From assembly GCA_937124525.1 (NCBI GenBank), contig CAKZLA010000035.1, forward strand, positions 1 through 12,658: a stretch of DNA of 12,658 nt, given 5' to 3'. Position numbers and translations under genes: made by a program. This stretch comes from an uncultured Desulfobacterium sp. GTDB taxonomy: Bacteria > Desulfobacterota > Desulfobacteria > Desulfobacterales > Desulfobacteraceae. The notes beneath the pieces were generated by a model. It made no database searches. It saw only the letters and a list, made by a program, of their open reading frames with translations, and was not told the origin of the DNA. This document shows, one piece after another, positions 1-9,124 of the stretch (positions within the stretch are counted from its first letter, which is position 1; each line of letters starts with the position of its first letter).

Positions 1-865
1 AGATTGCGTCTGAAAGTCTTTTCATGACGATGACACCCAGCCCCTCTCCCAGCAATGTGCCATCACTTCTTTTTTCAAAGGGCCGTATCTTTCCCAGTTT
101 GCTTAAAGCGTCCAGTTGGGTAAAAATCACAGAAACTTCCGGTGGCAGGGACGCATTTACGCCACCTGCAAGCATCATACGGGTCTGCCCCTTATGCAGT
201 TCATCAATGGCCGCCCCAACAGCCAGCAAAGAAGAGGCGCATGCCCCATCAATCAGATAATTCGGTCCTTTAAGATTTAACCGATTTGCAATCCGTCCGG
301 TCATGACATTCGGAACCAACCCTGGTACAATATCTGCATTAAATTGTGGAAGCATATTCTCAAGCAACTTGCGAGCTTGAAGTAATTTTCCGTCATCAAG
401 GGAGGGGAACACTGTTTGGAGTAACTCTATTGTTTGATCCAAGACAAGATTATGTTGAACAAGATTTCCCTGCCCTCTATGCAGATAGGTGCTGTGGCCA
501 AGTACAATACCGGTATTCAGATGATCCACTTCATCGCCCAGGTAACCTGAATCCCTAAGGGCATCACGGGCCACACGCAATGCCAAAAATTGATCCGGTT
601 CCCCACCATCCACAGAATTTGGCATAATACCGAATTCCCCCGGATCAAAACGATATAGATCCTTAAGATATCCCCCATTGGCGGTATGAATACGGTTGGA
701 GTCAAGGTAACGCCCTGCTTCCCATTCAGGTAATGGTTCTCCAATTGCATCTACGCAGTTAAGGATATTCCGCCAATATGCCTTGATATCAGGTGCCTTG
801 GGAAATATACATGCCATTCCTATAATTGCAATGCCTTCCCGTTTGTTCCTATTCTTTACAGACAT
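1..865 (-). CDS. Ketosynthase-headed PKS/PUFA-synthase-like protein, N-terminal part (runs off the window)
   Basis: The reading frame opens at ATG 865-863 and stays open to the window edge, giving 288 codons. Residues 9-288 are the first two thirds of a beta-ketoacyl synthase, the domain that condenses an acyl chain with malonyl-ACP. Visible landmarks are the N-terminal GIAIIGMACIFP, the TGRIANRL segment before the active site, the nucleophile in DGACASSLLAV (Cys209), and GEGLGVIVMKRL at 272-284. The two catalytic histidines lie outside the window. The start is supported by AGGGG at 878-874, eight bases upstream. Only 27 bases separate it from the stop of the megasynthase gene, so the two are almost certainly co-transcribed. 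By analogy with PUFA clusters it could be the PfaC-like partner (KS-CLF-dehydratases), but nothing after the KS can be seen. The KS also resembles iterative enediyne-type and other type I synthases, so a general name is safer. Confidence 0.9.
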   Translation of the reverse strand, partial: MSVKNRNKREGIAIIGMACIFPKAPDIKAYWRNILNCVDAIGEPLPEWEAGRYLDSNRIHTANGGYLKDLYRFDPGEFGIMPNSVDGGEPDQFLALRVARDALRDSGYLGDEVDHLNTGIVLGHSTYLHRGQGNLVQHNLVLDQTIELLQTVFPSLDDGKLLQARKLLENMLPQFNADIVPGLVPNVMTGRIANRLNLKGPNYLIDGACASSLLAVGAAIDELHKGQTRMMLAGGVNASLPPEVSVIFTQLDALSKLGKIRPFEKRSDGTLLGEGLGVIVMKRLSDAI

Positions 866-892
866 TAACACCACCCCTTTTTTTAACAACGA

Positions 893-3800
893 TCATGTAG
901 TGAATTTTGGGCTCAGTTTTACAAAACCAGCAAGGCGGTTTAATTCCAAACTCGACACACATTCCATATCTTCAATCAACAGTAAAACATTATCATCCCC
1001 ATCAGAAAAAGAGACATTGGCATGAATAGAATGAAATTCGTCCGATGAATTTATTACAAATTGCATGAACAGCTGTTCCGGCAAGTGTTCAGAATATCGA
1101 ATGATACGGCCAAACCGAGTGGGGAGCGCTGTTTCATTGCGAAAACTTCGGGTCCATAGTATAGCCATTTGTGCCGCAGCATCCACAACGGCAGGATCAA
1201 AAACCCATTGATTATGCCCATTTTTTACTTTCTGCAACCATTGTTCAGGAAGGGAGGATCGCAAGGAGGCCCGGCAACCACCTTCAGACAGGCCGTATAT
1301 CTTTCGAATTACCTGGAATTTAGGTCCGTGAAACAGCCATTCATTGTAAGCCTTTTCAATCGACACCATTTTCTCGGTGTGTAATATCGGTTTATTTTTA
1401 ATTCCAGCGGGAAATTGTTTGCCAAGATGCAAAATCGAACGATAGTGAATTCGTCTTTTTCCGTTGTTTTTTTCCGATTCAATAGCCACATTCACCTGAA
1501 AACCATTGTCGTAGTGAGTTGGCGATGAAAGCACAACCCTCAATTCAGGATCAGGTTCTTTCAACTGAATCCCCTTCAACAGTTTGCAATCACAGGCCTG
1601 AACGATAAAATGATCCGGCCAAAAATGCGCCACTGCCTCGGACATGATTTCCAATGCAACGGCTGCTGGCAACACAGGAACATCGTCAAGGTAATGATCC
1701 TGCAAATATGCATGATTTTCCCCGAGGGGAAAGGTGATAACATGTGCTCCCTTGGAGATATCCGATACAATTGCATGGTTGAGCAGGGGCCATTGGATTT
1801 CATTGCCTGTCACGGGTTGGTTTTTTTTTTGGATACAGCCAAGGGCATCTTCACGCTGTTCCCAAGGCCCCACACCGCAAACGATTTCAATGTGGTCTCC
1901 TGAACCATAGAGCAGTTCATCCCTTACAAGAGCACGACCCACGTCCGGGCGCACCAGCTTGACACCTCTTTCAGCAAACTTATTTTCGGTATCCTTTGTT
2001 ACCATTCCAACACCAAATGTGGTGGCTCCCCAAGGGCCCCAGCAAAAGGATTTAAACTTAACCAGATGGCCCCAATTAACAGACAATTGGCAACACAATC
2101 TGTTCATAAGCTCATTGGCAGTGGCATAATCGCTTTGGCCACTATTACCGTAACGACCTGCAACGGAACTTAAAACAGAAAAAAACTTGAGGAATTTCGG
2201 ACGTAAATATTTTTGTAATAACAAAAGACCGATCACTTTCGTTTCCACGACCCGGGACCAGCTTTGGCTTGATTTGTCCTGCAACAGCTTGTCCTCAATG
2301 ATCCCGGCACCATGAATAACGCCGTTAATTCTCTTATGGCGATGATATAAGTCATCCAGCAGCAGATGCATTGCCCCATCATTTGTGGCATCAACAGCAT
2401 AATATTCAACGTTTGCACCCCGGGCTTGAAAATCTTTTATATTACTAAGCATTTCCCTATTGGAAAGGATATTTTTAATTTTCTTCTCAATTTCCGATGG
2501 CGTTTGCTTTAAATTGCCATTTCGCACTTCAGTCACAAAATGCTCACGTAATTCAGAAGATGTTTTCAATGACGCTAATTCCTGGAACGTATTCTCCGGC
2601 AATACACTACGACCTGTTAGTAATAGGGTATTGCCCGGAAGTGCAAACTCTCTTAATAGTTCCGCAGTTATGCCCTTTGTGCCACCGGTGGCAAAAATCA
2701 CAAGGTCAGCCATACCAGACAAATCGTCTTCACCTTTTTCCACCGCTAAAGGAACGGTCTTAAAAATGGTACGTTCTCCTTTTGGGTATCCAACCTCCTG
2801 ACGTCCACCGATAATTTCCAACTCATTCATCAGAGAAGAAACCATCTGATCATCCCCTTGCTCAGAATCAAGATCTATTGCCTTAACTCTTAAAGTGGGC
2901 CTTTCCTGAAGTAGCGACTTAAGCAATCCAACCGCCCCGCTTTGCAAAGACAAACCGGAAATACTCGTTGTGTTTCTATTAAAAAAACCTCCCAATACAC
3001 TGGCAGACAGAACATGCGCATCGGCATTAAGCTTGTCACTGAAATGATGTAGTAAGATGAAAAGGGATTTTTCATTGAGTTGCAATTGGTTTCGCCAATC
3101 CTTGACGGGAGCATTTGTTTGAATCCAGTCTGATCCAATCTGCGCCAAATGAATTATCCCACAAACGTTTTCAATTTGACTTTCCATAGAAGCACACCAC
3201 AGATTCAACTTGCTCTCATCCGCCAAAACGTCCTGTTCAACAATACAGGGTATACACCCATGACTCATCAGTATTTTTGACAATTTTTCTGTCACACCGA
3301 TTTTATCTTGTGTAATGAGAAAATGACCTTTCTCCAAACGTCTGTCAGCATACACATCAATGGATTCGACTTTTGGTTCAATGATATGCCGGAATGGATG
3401 ACTTGAAGTATCAGTCATATATTCCATTCCGGCATTAAGAAAAGGGACGGTGTTTTCTCCTTCAAGACAAACTTTGCACAACAAATCCAAAATCCCATCA
3501 AGTGTCGTTTTAGTAGATAGACTCGTACGCTTCTCTTCATCTATCATTTGACTTAAATTTTGTGGCAATTCTTTCAAAAACCCACCAATAATCTGGGTAC
3601 GTTTTATGGAATCAATACCGAGATCCGTCTCCAGCTTTTGATCCAACGCAATCATTTCACGGGGATATCCCGTTTTATCTTCAACAATGGTAAGCAGCAT
3701 ATCAATCATTTTCTCTCGATCAATCCCTGCAGCTGGCCCATTTACCGAAATTTCCTGCTTAGAGGTATCTTCTAACCCGGATAATACAAATTGAGGATCC

Positions 3801-6800
3801 TTGGCTTCAGGCAGGTTTGCTACTTCGTTGATCTGTCCGGGATTTTCTGAAATTTCCGCCCCTATTATCTCAGGCTGAACAGACACGCCACATGGTGGTG
3901 CCTCCATACCCTGTTCCGCGAAACTATGTTTTAAAAACGTTTGACGTCTATTTTGTGCCTGCCGATGCCCAGTGCCTTGTTCCAATGACTTTCCATCCAT
4001 ATACATTGACATGACTTTTTCCTGGGTCTCCAGGAATTGACGCATCATGCCAAAATATTCTGCCATGACTCCAGGATCACTATGGGCAGGCGGACGTTTA
4101 TTATTAACCAATGATTTTTCCTCCTTATGATACGTTTTCGTTCTCAAAGAGCGATTCTGCATATTATTATTCAGTTGAGTTGAAGATGACAGAGGTTCCT
4201 CTTGAATCACACGGGGTGAACATCTGGCAGAGTCATCTTCCCTGATAACATCTTTTATAATAGGATCCTTTGCCCGTCTGGCACACCCCCCATTGAGCAT
4301 CCATGCGTGTTCAGGTACCGGCACACTGCGCTGCATTTTGCTTAAATGCCGGGGATCTCCATTTAAACAACTACGTCCATCAAAAAGCTTCATTGGATCC
4401 AGACCGATACCTGAGCACAACAACTGCCCCATTACATGCAAAAGCCCGGTGATCCCCCCCCCATGACCGTCAATTGCTATAGCGTGATGGGGACGTTTTC
4501 CCAAAATATTGCTAACCAGATCCGTCTGTATGCTTTTAGGCCCAATCTCCAAAAACACTCTGGCCCCGTCGTGATACATAGTTTCAATTTGTTTCACAAA
4601 TTCAACAGGCATCACCAGGTGATCAAGCATAACAGCTTTAATTTCATGGCTTTTTTGAGAATGTCGTTTTCCAGTTGTATTTGAATATACCGGAATTTTG
4701 TAATCCCTCCAAATATTTTTTTCAATCAAATCTGCCAAAGCAGATTGTGCTGGCGCAACAAAAGGGGAGTGAAAGGCGGTCAAAACAGGAATTTCAGTGA
4801 CCAGTATCTTGGCATCTGAAAATTTTTCCATAGCCTCTCTGATGGCTGATGTAGATCCGGAAATAATAATTTGCTCAGGTGCATTATGGTTGGCGATAAC
4901 AACGTTATCAATACCGAATAATTCTTTTTCAACATAATCTCTGGAAGCGTTAATTGCAAACATTCTCCCAAGATCGGAGCCATCATCTTTGGAAGTATCA
5001 ACGATAAACCTTCCCCGAGCCTCAGAAAGAGACATCAAAATATCAAAATCAAATACACCACCGGCAAACAATGCCACGAACTCCCCATAACTATGTCCGC
5101 CCAGCATATCGGGTTTCAAACCCAATGTAAGCATTAATTTCCAAAGGCCCGCCTCAACAGCACCCAATGCAGGCTGCGCAACGTCAGTACCGGTTAATTC
5201 TCTGGCAGCATTAGATTGGGCCTGATCATCATAAGTAGCTCGTGGATATATAAAATGGCTCAATCGCTTTCCATCACCAAATCGCCTGTTAAAAGGGTCT
5301 GCCAACACCTCATCCGCTTCTGATATTACCTCAGACAAAACAGGAAAATATACTGCCAATTCTCTTAACATACCAGTGTATTGAGCACCTTGACCTGAGA
5401 ATAAGACAGCCAATTTCCCATCATTTTCGCAACATTCATTAGAATACACGCCCAAAGGCAATGATGAAATTTGGGAATCCATATACCGCAATGTGCCATG
5501 AATCTTTTTTAAAAGATCATTCAAGTCCCTGGCAACAATTGCTATGGTTTCAGATCCCCTTTTCCAACGTTTAGACAAATTATATGCAAGGTCCCGCAAT
5601 TCAATGTTTTTTATTTTTCCACGTTGTCGCTGAAGATCCTTCAATTGATCCATCAATGCGTTTCTGTCAGGAGCACTCCACAATAAAAGTTCTGCCGGCC
5701 AACGATCACCAACCGCGGAACGAACCCAAGGCCGATACTCTGAGGTACATTCTTCCAAAACAATATGAAAATTTGTTCCACCAAACCCAAAGGCGCTGAC
5801 AGAGGCCCGACGCGGTTGTTTTTTCTGCGCCAACCAAGGCATTGCCTCATCAACAAGGTATAGTGGACTATCAGCTTCCTGAAGCATTTGATTTGGCTTT
5901 TTAACACCATAATGCGGTGGTAAAACACGGTGATGAAGCGCAAGCGTTGCCTTTATCAATCCAACAATTCCAGCAGTGGCCTTGGTATGACCAATCATTG
6001 TTTTTACGGATCCAATCATTGCTTGATGAGCCCTGCTCCCCGTTTCCTTGAGCAAACGGGTTGTGCTTTCCAACTCAGCAGTATCGCCAGCAATGGTTCC
6101 AGTGCCATGGGCTTCAAACATTTCTACCGTATTTGGGGAAAAACCGGCCTGTTCATAAGCTCGGCGCATGCAAAGCAACTGACCAGCGGGCAGAGGGGCT
6201 GTCAAGCCCATGGCCTTCCCATCGCTACTGCTACCGACACCCTTTATTATGGAATAAATTCGATCACCATCGCGTTCAGCATCTTCAAGCCGTTTCAAGA
6301 CAACCATAGCAATCCCCTCGGCAAGTACAATGCCATCAGAAGAAGCATCAAAGGTATTACATTTCCCTTGGGGTGATAAAGCCTGGGTTTTGCTGAAGCA
6401 CATATAACTGAAAGGGGTTTGAACCGTATCAACACCACCAGCGATTACCAGGTCGCTTCGTCCTGCACTCAAATCGTTGACACCTTGATATATTGCTGCC
6501 ATTGAAGAGGCACACGCCGCGTCAATGGTAAAATTCACCCCCCCCATGTTGAGTCGATTAGAAATACGGCCAGCCACAACATTCGAAAGAATTCCAGCGA
6601 AGGTATCCTCACTCCACTCTGGTAACCGTTCCGCAACTGAATCGGGAAGATTGCCCATAAACCGGGGTAATTCGGCACGAAGTCCGTATTGAACACCAAC
6701 ATCTCCCGAAGCACTGTTACCAATAATAACAGATGCTTTTTCTCGATCAAACGGCCTTTTGTCATAACCGGCATCAACGATGGCTTGCTGAGCAATATCC

Positions 6801-9124
6801 AGCGCCATTAGCTGCATAGGATCAATGCTTTTGATGGAATTAGGCGGAATGCCATACTGGGTAGGATCAAAAACAAAGTCATCCAGAAATCCGCCCCACT
6901 TGGAATAAATTTTATCCTTGGCATATCTATCTTTATCATAGTACAGATGCCAATCCCATCGATGAGAAGGAATTTTTGTAATGGCATTAATCTTGAGAAG
7001 AATATTTTCCCAAAAATCCTGCGTTGTCTTTGACTTCGGTAATACACTGCTTACCCCAATGACAGCAATATCAGCAGGTTTTCCAGGAATTGCACTTACT
7101 GGCATTTTTTCTTTGACACATGCAGCCAGCAACCTGTTCGCATCTTTTATCACCTCACGATGCAAGGTAGAAATATTGGTGACCTCTGCACGAAGTGTTG
7201 CCAACTGCCCGAGCATGTACATACCTTCACGCTTTTGGTAGGTTTCATCAAAACTTGTCAACCGGGTCGTTCCATTCATTCGATCACAGCCTTTGGCTGC
7301 AATGCGCAATTTACCCATCACAAGCCCATCCAACATGGTTCGAACGTCATGGGATGGTGTATTTTTCTCAAACAATTCTCTACGCTTACGTAAAAAAAAC
7401 TGTGCAAATGGCGTATATGAACATCGGCTCACATGACCTGGGGCGGATTCAAGGGTTACAGTGTGCTCACATTGGAGCACCTCTTGCTGAAATACCGGCA
7501 TAATTGCACCCGTATCCACTATTTCCTTTGTAAAAAGATAACCGCTCCCCATGAGAAGCCCAATCCCGATTCCCTTGTTCACCAAGGGTGCTGCAATGGC
7601 TTGAACTAAGGCAGAAGAAAAGGCATCATGAATACCACCAGCAAAAAGCACTTGAATCTCTTCTCCTTTAATTTTTCCTTTGGATAGTTCTGAAAGGAGA
7701 GACTCCACCATTGAACTCCATAAAATGAATCCACTGAGAGGACCTATATGTCCGCCACATTCACGTCCTTCAAAAATAAAGCGACGAGCCCCTTCTTGAA
7801 GAAACAACGGAATTAAATCCGCCGATGGGATATGCAAAAATGAAACCATGGCAGCCCTTTCAAATGTTGCAACTTGATCGGGACGTGCACCTGCAATAAT
7901 CGCCACTCTGGGATGATATTTTTTAGCCAAGGCCAGTTGTTCATCAAGTAAAACCTGGGGAGCAAACCCCAAAAAGCCCACTCCCCAAGGATTGTCACCA
8001 AGCGCTTTTCCCGTATTTTCCATTAGTGCATTCAGCGCCTTTCCTTTAAGTAAGGACAGCGCCATCACCGGAAGCGCTCCGCCCTGGAATACGGCACTTG
8101 CAAACGCTGCACAATCAGAGACCCGTGCCATGGGGCCCTGAACCAACGGCAGAACAGTACCAAGGGTCTGGGCCAGGGGAGTGTTCTCCAACAGAGAAAT
8201 CCCATTTTCGACTTGAAGCCATCTTTCATCAACAGCAGAGTCAATTGCCCGGAATGCTGCAGCCATATGACCATACTTCTTGTGCCAATCACCAGCAAAG
8301 CAGATATCCTGCCCCACAGGTAACAATCCGTTTAAGGAATCTTTCCAATCTATCTTTTCTTTTGCCAGTTCATACAAAGCCTCTGTATTTTGCCCATCAC
8401 CCTCAGAACAAAATGTCTGGGCCACATGGAGACCAGGACGAGCAAGTACGCGAAAATATTTTCCCACCAAGCTGCTGCCTACGGCAATTGTTTCCGTACC
8501 GGAAAGATTTCCTAAGACAGGCTTCAACCTCTTTGCAAAAGGGGATTCATCCAGCAACAAAACCTGACTGTCAAGAACACAACCTTTAACGCCCAAAACG
8601 CTACAAGCCCCAGCAACAAAGGGTGTCACACCGCCACGGATATAAAGTGGTAACCGCGAGTGCAGACGCCATTTTTGCAGCATAATAAAACTGCTGTTTT
8701 CACCTACAAACCCTCCCGATTCATTCCCCTTCAAAACCAGTCCATCGACAACTTGTTCCAATGAACTCCCAGGCCAATCAAGCGTTTTTATTTCAGCGAG
8801 TATACCAACCCCGCTTTGCTTAAGTTCAACAATTGGCTCTTGACAGCCCGATAGCAATTCCGCATCAAGAATAAGCCAGCGCAATCCTTTTGGGGAATAT
8901 CCAATCAAATCCATCATTAATAGATCATCCCAAAATCCAAGTTTCAAACCGAATCCGCCGGTGGTCATTTGAGAAATATAATCCAGATGCCCGAGAATCT
9001 GTTCTGGAAGAGCGTCCAATTCAGCATTAAAAACCCCTACTCCACCAGCACGGCAAGCAGCAATGGACAATAATGCATCATTAGAGCCAGCTGGCGTATA
9101 TACAAACACTTTGAATTTATTCAT
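893..9124 (-). CDS. PUFA-synthase-like type I megasynthase: (ER)-ER-KS-AT-ACP-KR-DH, 2743 aa
   Basis: This cytosolic iterative fatty-acid/polyketide synthase extends an acyl chain from malonyl units. Residues 1-235 form a nitronate-monooxygenase-like barrel without the usual QGPMA start. Residues 305-600 are a complete copy with VQGPMARVSD (328-337) and GRECGGHIGP (453-462), the PfaD enoyl-reductase type. KS 683-1125 has Cys871, His1006 and His1046. AT 1238-1550 has FSGQGAQ, GHSYGEF (Ser1345) and AFHSP (His1452). A polar linker (1565-1800) contains a helical FLETQEKVM segment at 1697-1705. The single ACP (1801-1890) has LGIDSIK with Ser1839 for phosphopantetheine. KR 1930-2420 has ATGGTKGI, Lys2296, Ser2320, Tyr2333 and Asn2337. 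DH 2445-2735 has His2477, Asp2648 and Gln2652. The start is set by AGGAG at 9137-9133, eight bases upstream. Classical PfaA has four to nine ACPs and a separate PfaD, so this is a fused, one-ACP variant. G9 and A10 tracts lie at domain borders. Product unknown; a long-chain or polyunsaturated lipid is an inference. Confidence 0.93.
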   Translation of the reverse strand: MNKFKVFVYTPAGSNDALLSIAACRAGGVGVFNAELDALPEQILGHLDYISQMTTGGFGLKLGFWDDLLMMDLIGYSPKGLRWLILDAELLSGCQEPIVELKQSGVGILAEIKTLDWPGSSLEQVVDGLVLKGNESGGFVGENSSFIMLQKWRLHSRLPLYIRGGVTPFVAGACSVLGVKGCVLDSQVLLLDESPFAKRLKPVLGNLSGTETIAVGSSLVGKYFRVLARPGLHVAQTFCSEGDGQNTEALYELAKEKIDWKDSLNGLLPVGQDICFAGDWHKKYGHMAAAFRAIDSAVDERWLQVENGISLLENTPLAQTLGTVLPLVQGPMARVSDCAAFASAVFQGGALPVMALSLLKGKALNALMENTGKALGDNPWGVGFLGFAPQVLLDEQLALAKKYHPRVAIIAGARPDQVATFERAAMVSFLHIPSADLIPLFLQEGARRFIFEGRECGGHIGPLSGFILWSSMVESLLSELSKGKIKGEEIQVLFAGGIHDAFSSALVQAIAAPLVNKGIGIGLLMGSGYLFTKEIVDTGAIMPVFQQEVLQCEHTVTLESAPGHVSRCSYTPFAQFFLRKRRELFEKNTPSHDVRTMLDGLVMGKLRIAAKGCDRMNGTTRLTSFDETYQKREGMYMLGQLATLRAEVTNISTLHREVIKDANRLLAACVKEKMPVSAIPGKPADIAVIGVSSVLPKSKTTQDFWENILLKINAITKIPSHRWDWHLYYDKDRYAKDKIYSKWGGFLDDFVFDPTQYGIPPNSIKSIDPMQLMALDIAQQAIVDAGYDKRPFDREKASVIIGNSASGDVGVQYGLRAELPRFMGNLPDSVAERLPEWSEDTFAGILSNVVAGRISNRLNMGGVNFTIDAACASSMAAIYQGVNDLSAGRSDLVIAGGVDTVQTPFSYMCFSKTQALSPQGKCNTFDASSDGIVLAEGIAMVVLKRLEDAERDGDRIYSIIKGVGSSSDGKAMGLTAPLPAGQLLCMRRAYEQAGFSPNTVEMFEAHGTGTIAGDTAELESTTRLLKETGSRAHQAMIGSVKTMIGHTKATAGIVGLIKATLALHHRVLPPHYGVKKPNQMLQEADSPLYLVDEAMPWLAQKKQPRRASVSAFGFGGTNFHIVLEECTSEYRPWVRSAVGDRWPAELLLWSAPDRNALMDQLKDLQRQRGKIKNIELRDLAYNLSKRWKRGSETIAIVARDLNDLLKKIHGTLRYMDSQISSLPLGVYSNECCENDGKLAVLFSGQGAQYTGMLRELAVYFPVLSEVISEADEVLADPFNRRFGDGKRLSHFIYPRATYDDQAQSNAARELTGTDVAQPALGAVEAGLWKLMLTLGLKPDMLGGHSYGEFVALFAGGVFDFDILMSLSEARGRFIVDTSKDDGSDLGRMFAINASRDYVEKELFGIDNVVIANHNAPEQIIISGSTSAIREAMEKFSDAKILVTEIPVLTAFHSPFVAPAQSALADLIEKNIWRDYKIPVYSNTTGKRHSQKSHEIKAVMLDHLVMPVEFVKQIETMYHDGARVFLEIGPKSIQTDLVSNILGKRPHHAIAIDGHGGGITGLLHVMGQLLCSGIGLDPMKLFDGRSCLNGDPRHLSKMQRSVPVPEHAWMLNGGCARRAKDPIIKDVIREDDSARCSPRVIQEEPLSSSTQLNNNMQNRSLRTKTYHKEEKSLVNNKRPPAHSDPGVMAEYFGMMRQFLETQEKVMSMYMDGKSLEQGTGHRQAQNRRQTFLKHSFAEQGMEAPPCGVSVQPEIIGAEISENPGQINEVANLPEAKDPQFVLSGLEDTSKQEISVNGPAAGIDREKMIDMLLTIVEDKTGYPREMIALDQKLETDLGIDSIKRTQIIGGFLKELPQNLSQMIDEEKRTSLSTKTTLDGILDLLCKVCLEGENTVPFLNAGMEYMTDTSSHPFRHIIEPKVESIDVYADRRLEKGHFLITQDKIGVTEKLSKILMSHGCIPCIVEQDVLADESKLNLWCASMESQIENVCGIIHLAQIGSDWIQTNAPVKDWRNQLQLNEKSLFILLHHFSDKLNADAHVLSASVLGGFFNRNTTSISGLSLQSGAVGLLKSLLQERPTLRVKAIDLDSEQGDDQMVSSLMNELEIIGGRQEVGYPKGERTIFKTVPLAVEKGEDDLSGMADLVIFATGGTKGITAELLREFALPGNTLLLTGRSVLPENTFQELASLKTSSELREHFVTEVRNGNLKQTPSEIEKKIKNILSNREMLSNIKDFQARGANVEYYAVDATNDGAMHLLLDDLYHRHKRINGVIHGAGIIEDKLLQDKSSQSWSRVVETKVIGLLLLQKYLRPKFLKFFSVLSSVAGRYGNSGQSDYATANELMNRLCCQLSVNWGHLVKFKSFCWGPWGATTFGVGMVTKDTENKFAERGVKLVRPDVGRALVRDELLYGSGDHIEIVCGVGPWEQREDALGCIQKKNQPVTGNEIQWPLLNHAIVSDISKGAHVITFPLGENHAYLQDHYLDDVPVLPAAVALEIMSEAVAHFWPDHFIVQACDCKLLKGIQLKEPDPELRVVLSSPTHYDNGFQVNVAIESEKNNGKRRIHYRSILHLGKQFPAGIKNKPILHTEKMVSIEKAYNEWLFHGPKFQVIRKIYGLSEGGCRASLRSSLPEQWLQKVKNGHNQWVFDPAVVDAAAQMAILWTRSFRNETALPTRFGRIIRYSEHLPEQLFMQFVINSSDEFHSIHANVSFSDGDDNVLLLIEDMECVSSLELNRLAGFVKLSPKFTT
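1821..1830 (-). repeat. A10 homopolymer in the KR-DH linker of the megasynthase
   Basis: Ten consecutive A on the coding strand make codons 2432-2435 (Gln-Lys-Lys-Asn). They lie in the short linker between the ketoreductase and the dehydratase. Loss of one A leads to TGA after three further codons, and gain of one A leads to TGA after about seven. A polymerase slip would therefore yield a protein ending right after the KR. Such tracts are known slippage sites; whether this one slips is not shown by the sequence. Confidence 0.95.
4454..4462 (-). repeat. G9 homopolymer at the AT-linker boundary of the megasynthase
   Basis: Nine consecutive G on the coding strand make three glycine codons (1555-1557, in HGGGITG) just after the acyltransferase domain. 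With eight G the frame meets TAA about seven codons on; with ten G it meets TGA after roughly two dozen codons. Either slip would leave an ER-KS-AT fragment without carrier, KR or DH. Poly-G tracts of this length are classic phase-variation substrates in other bacteria; function here is an inference. Confidence 0.95.

Noticed and set aside
5930..6376. A 148-codon plus-strand frame antisense to the ketosynthase
   Set aside because: It lies wholly inside the catalytic KS coding sequence on the other strand, has low-complexity shadow composition and no recognisable domain.
8098..8589. A 163-codon plus-strand frame antisense to the enoyl-reductase region
   Set aside because: The minus-strand frame carries clear family motifs here; the antisense product is rich in Pro, Gln and His, as expected of a shadow frame.
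893..9124. Naming the megasynthase pfaA and calling the product a polyunsaturated fatty acid
   Set aside because: The fused reductase, the single ACP and the unseen partner protein leave heterocyst-glycolipid-like, hydrocarbon or other lipid products open.
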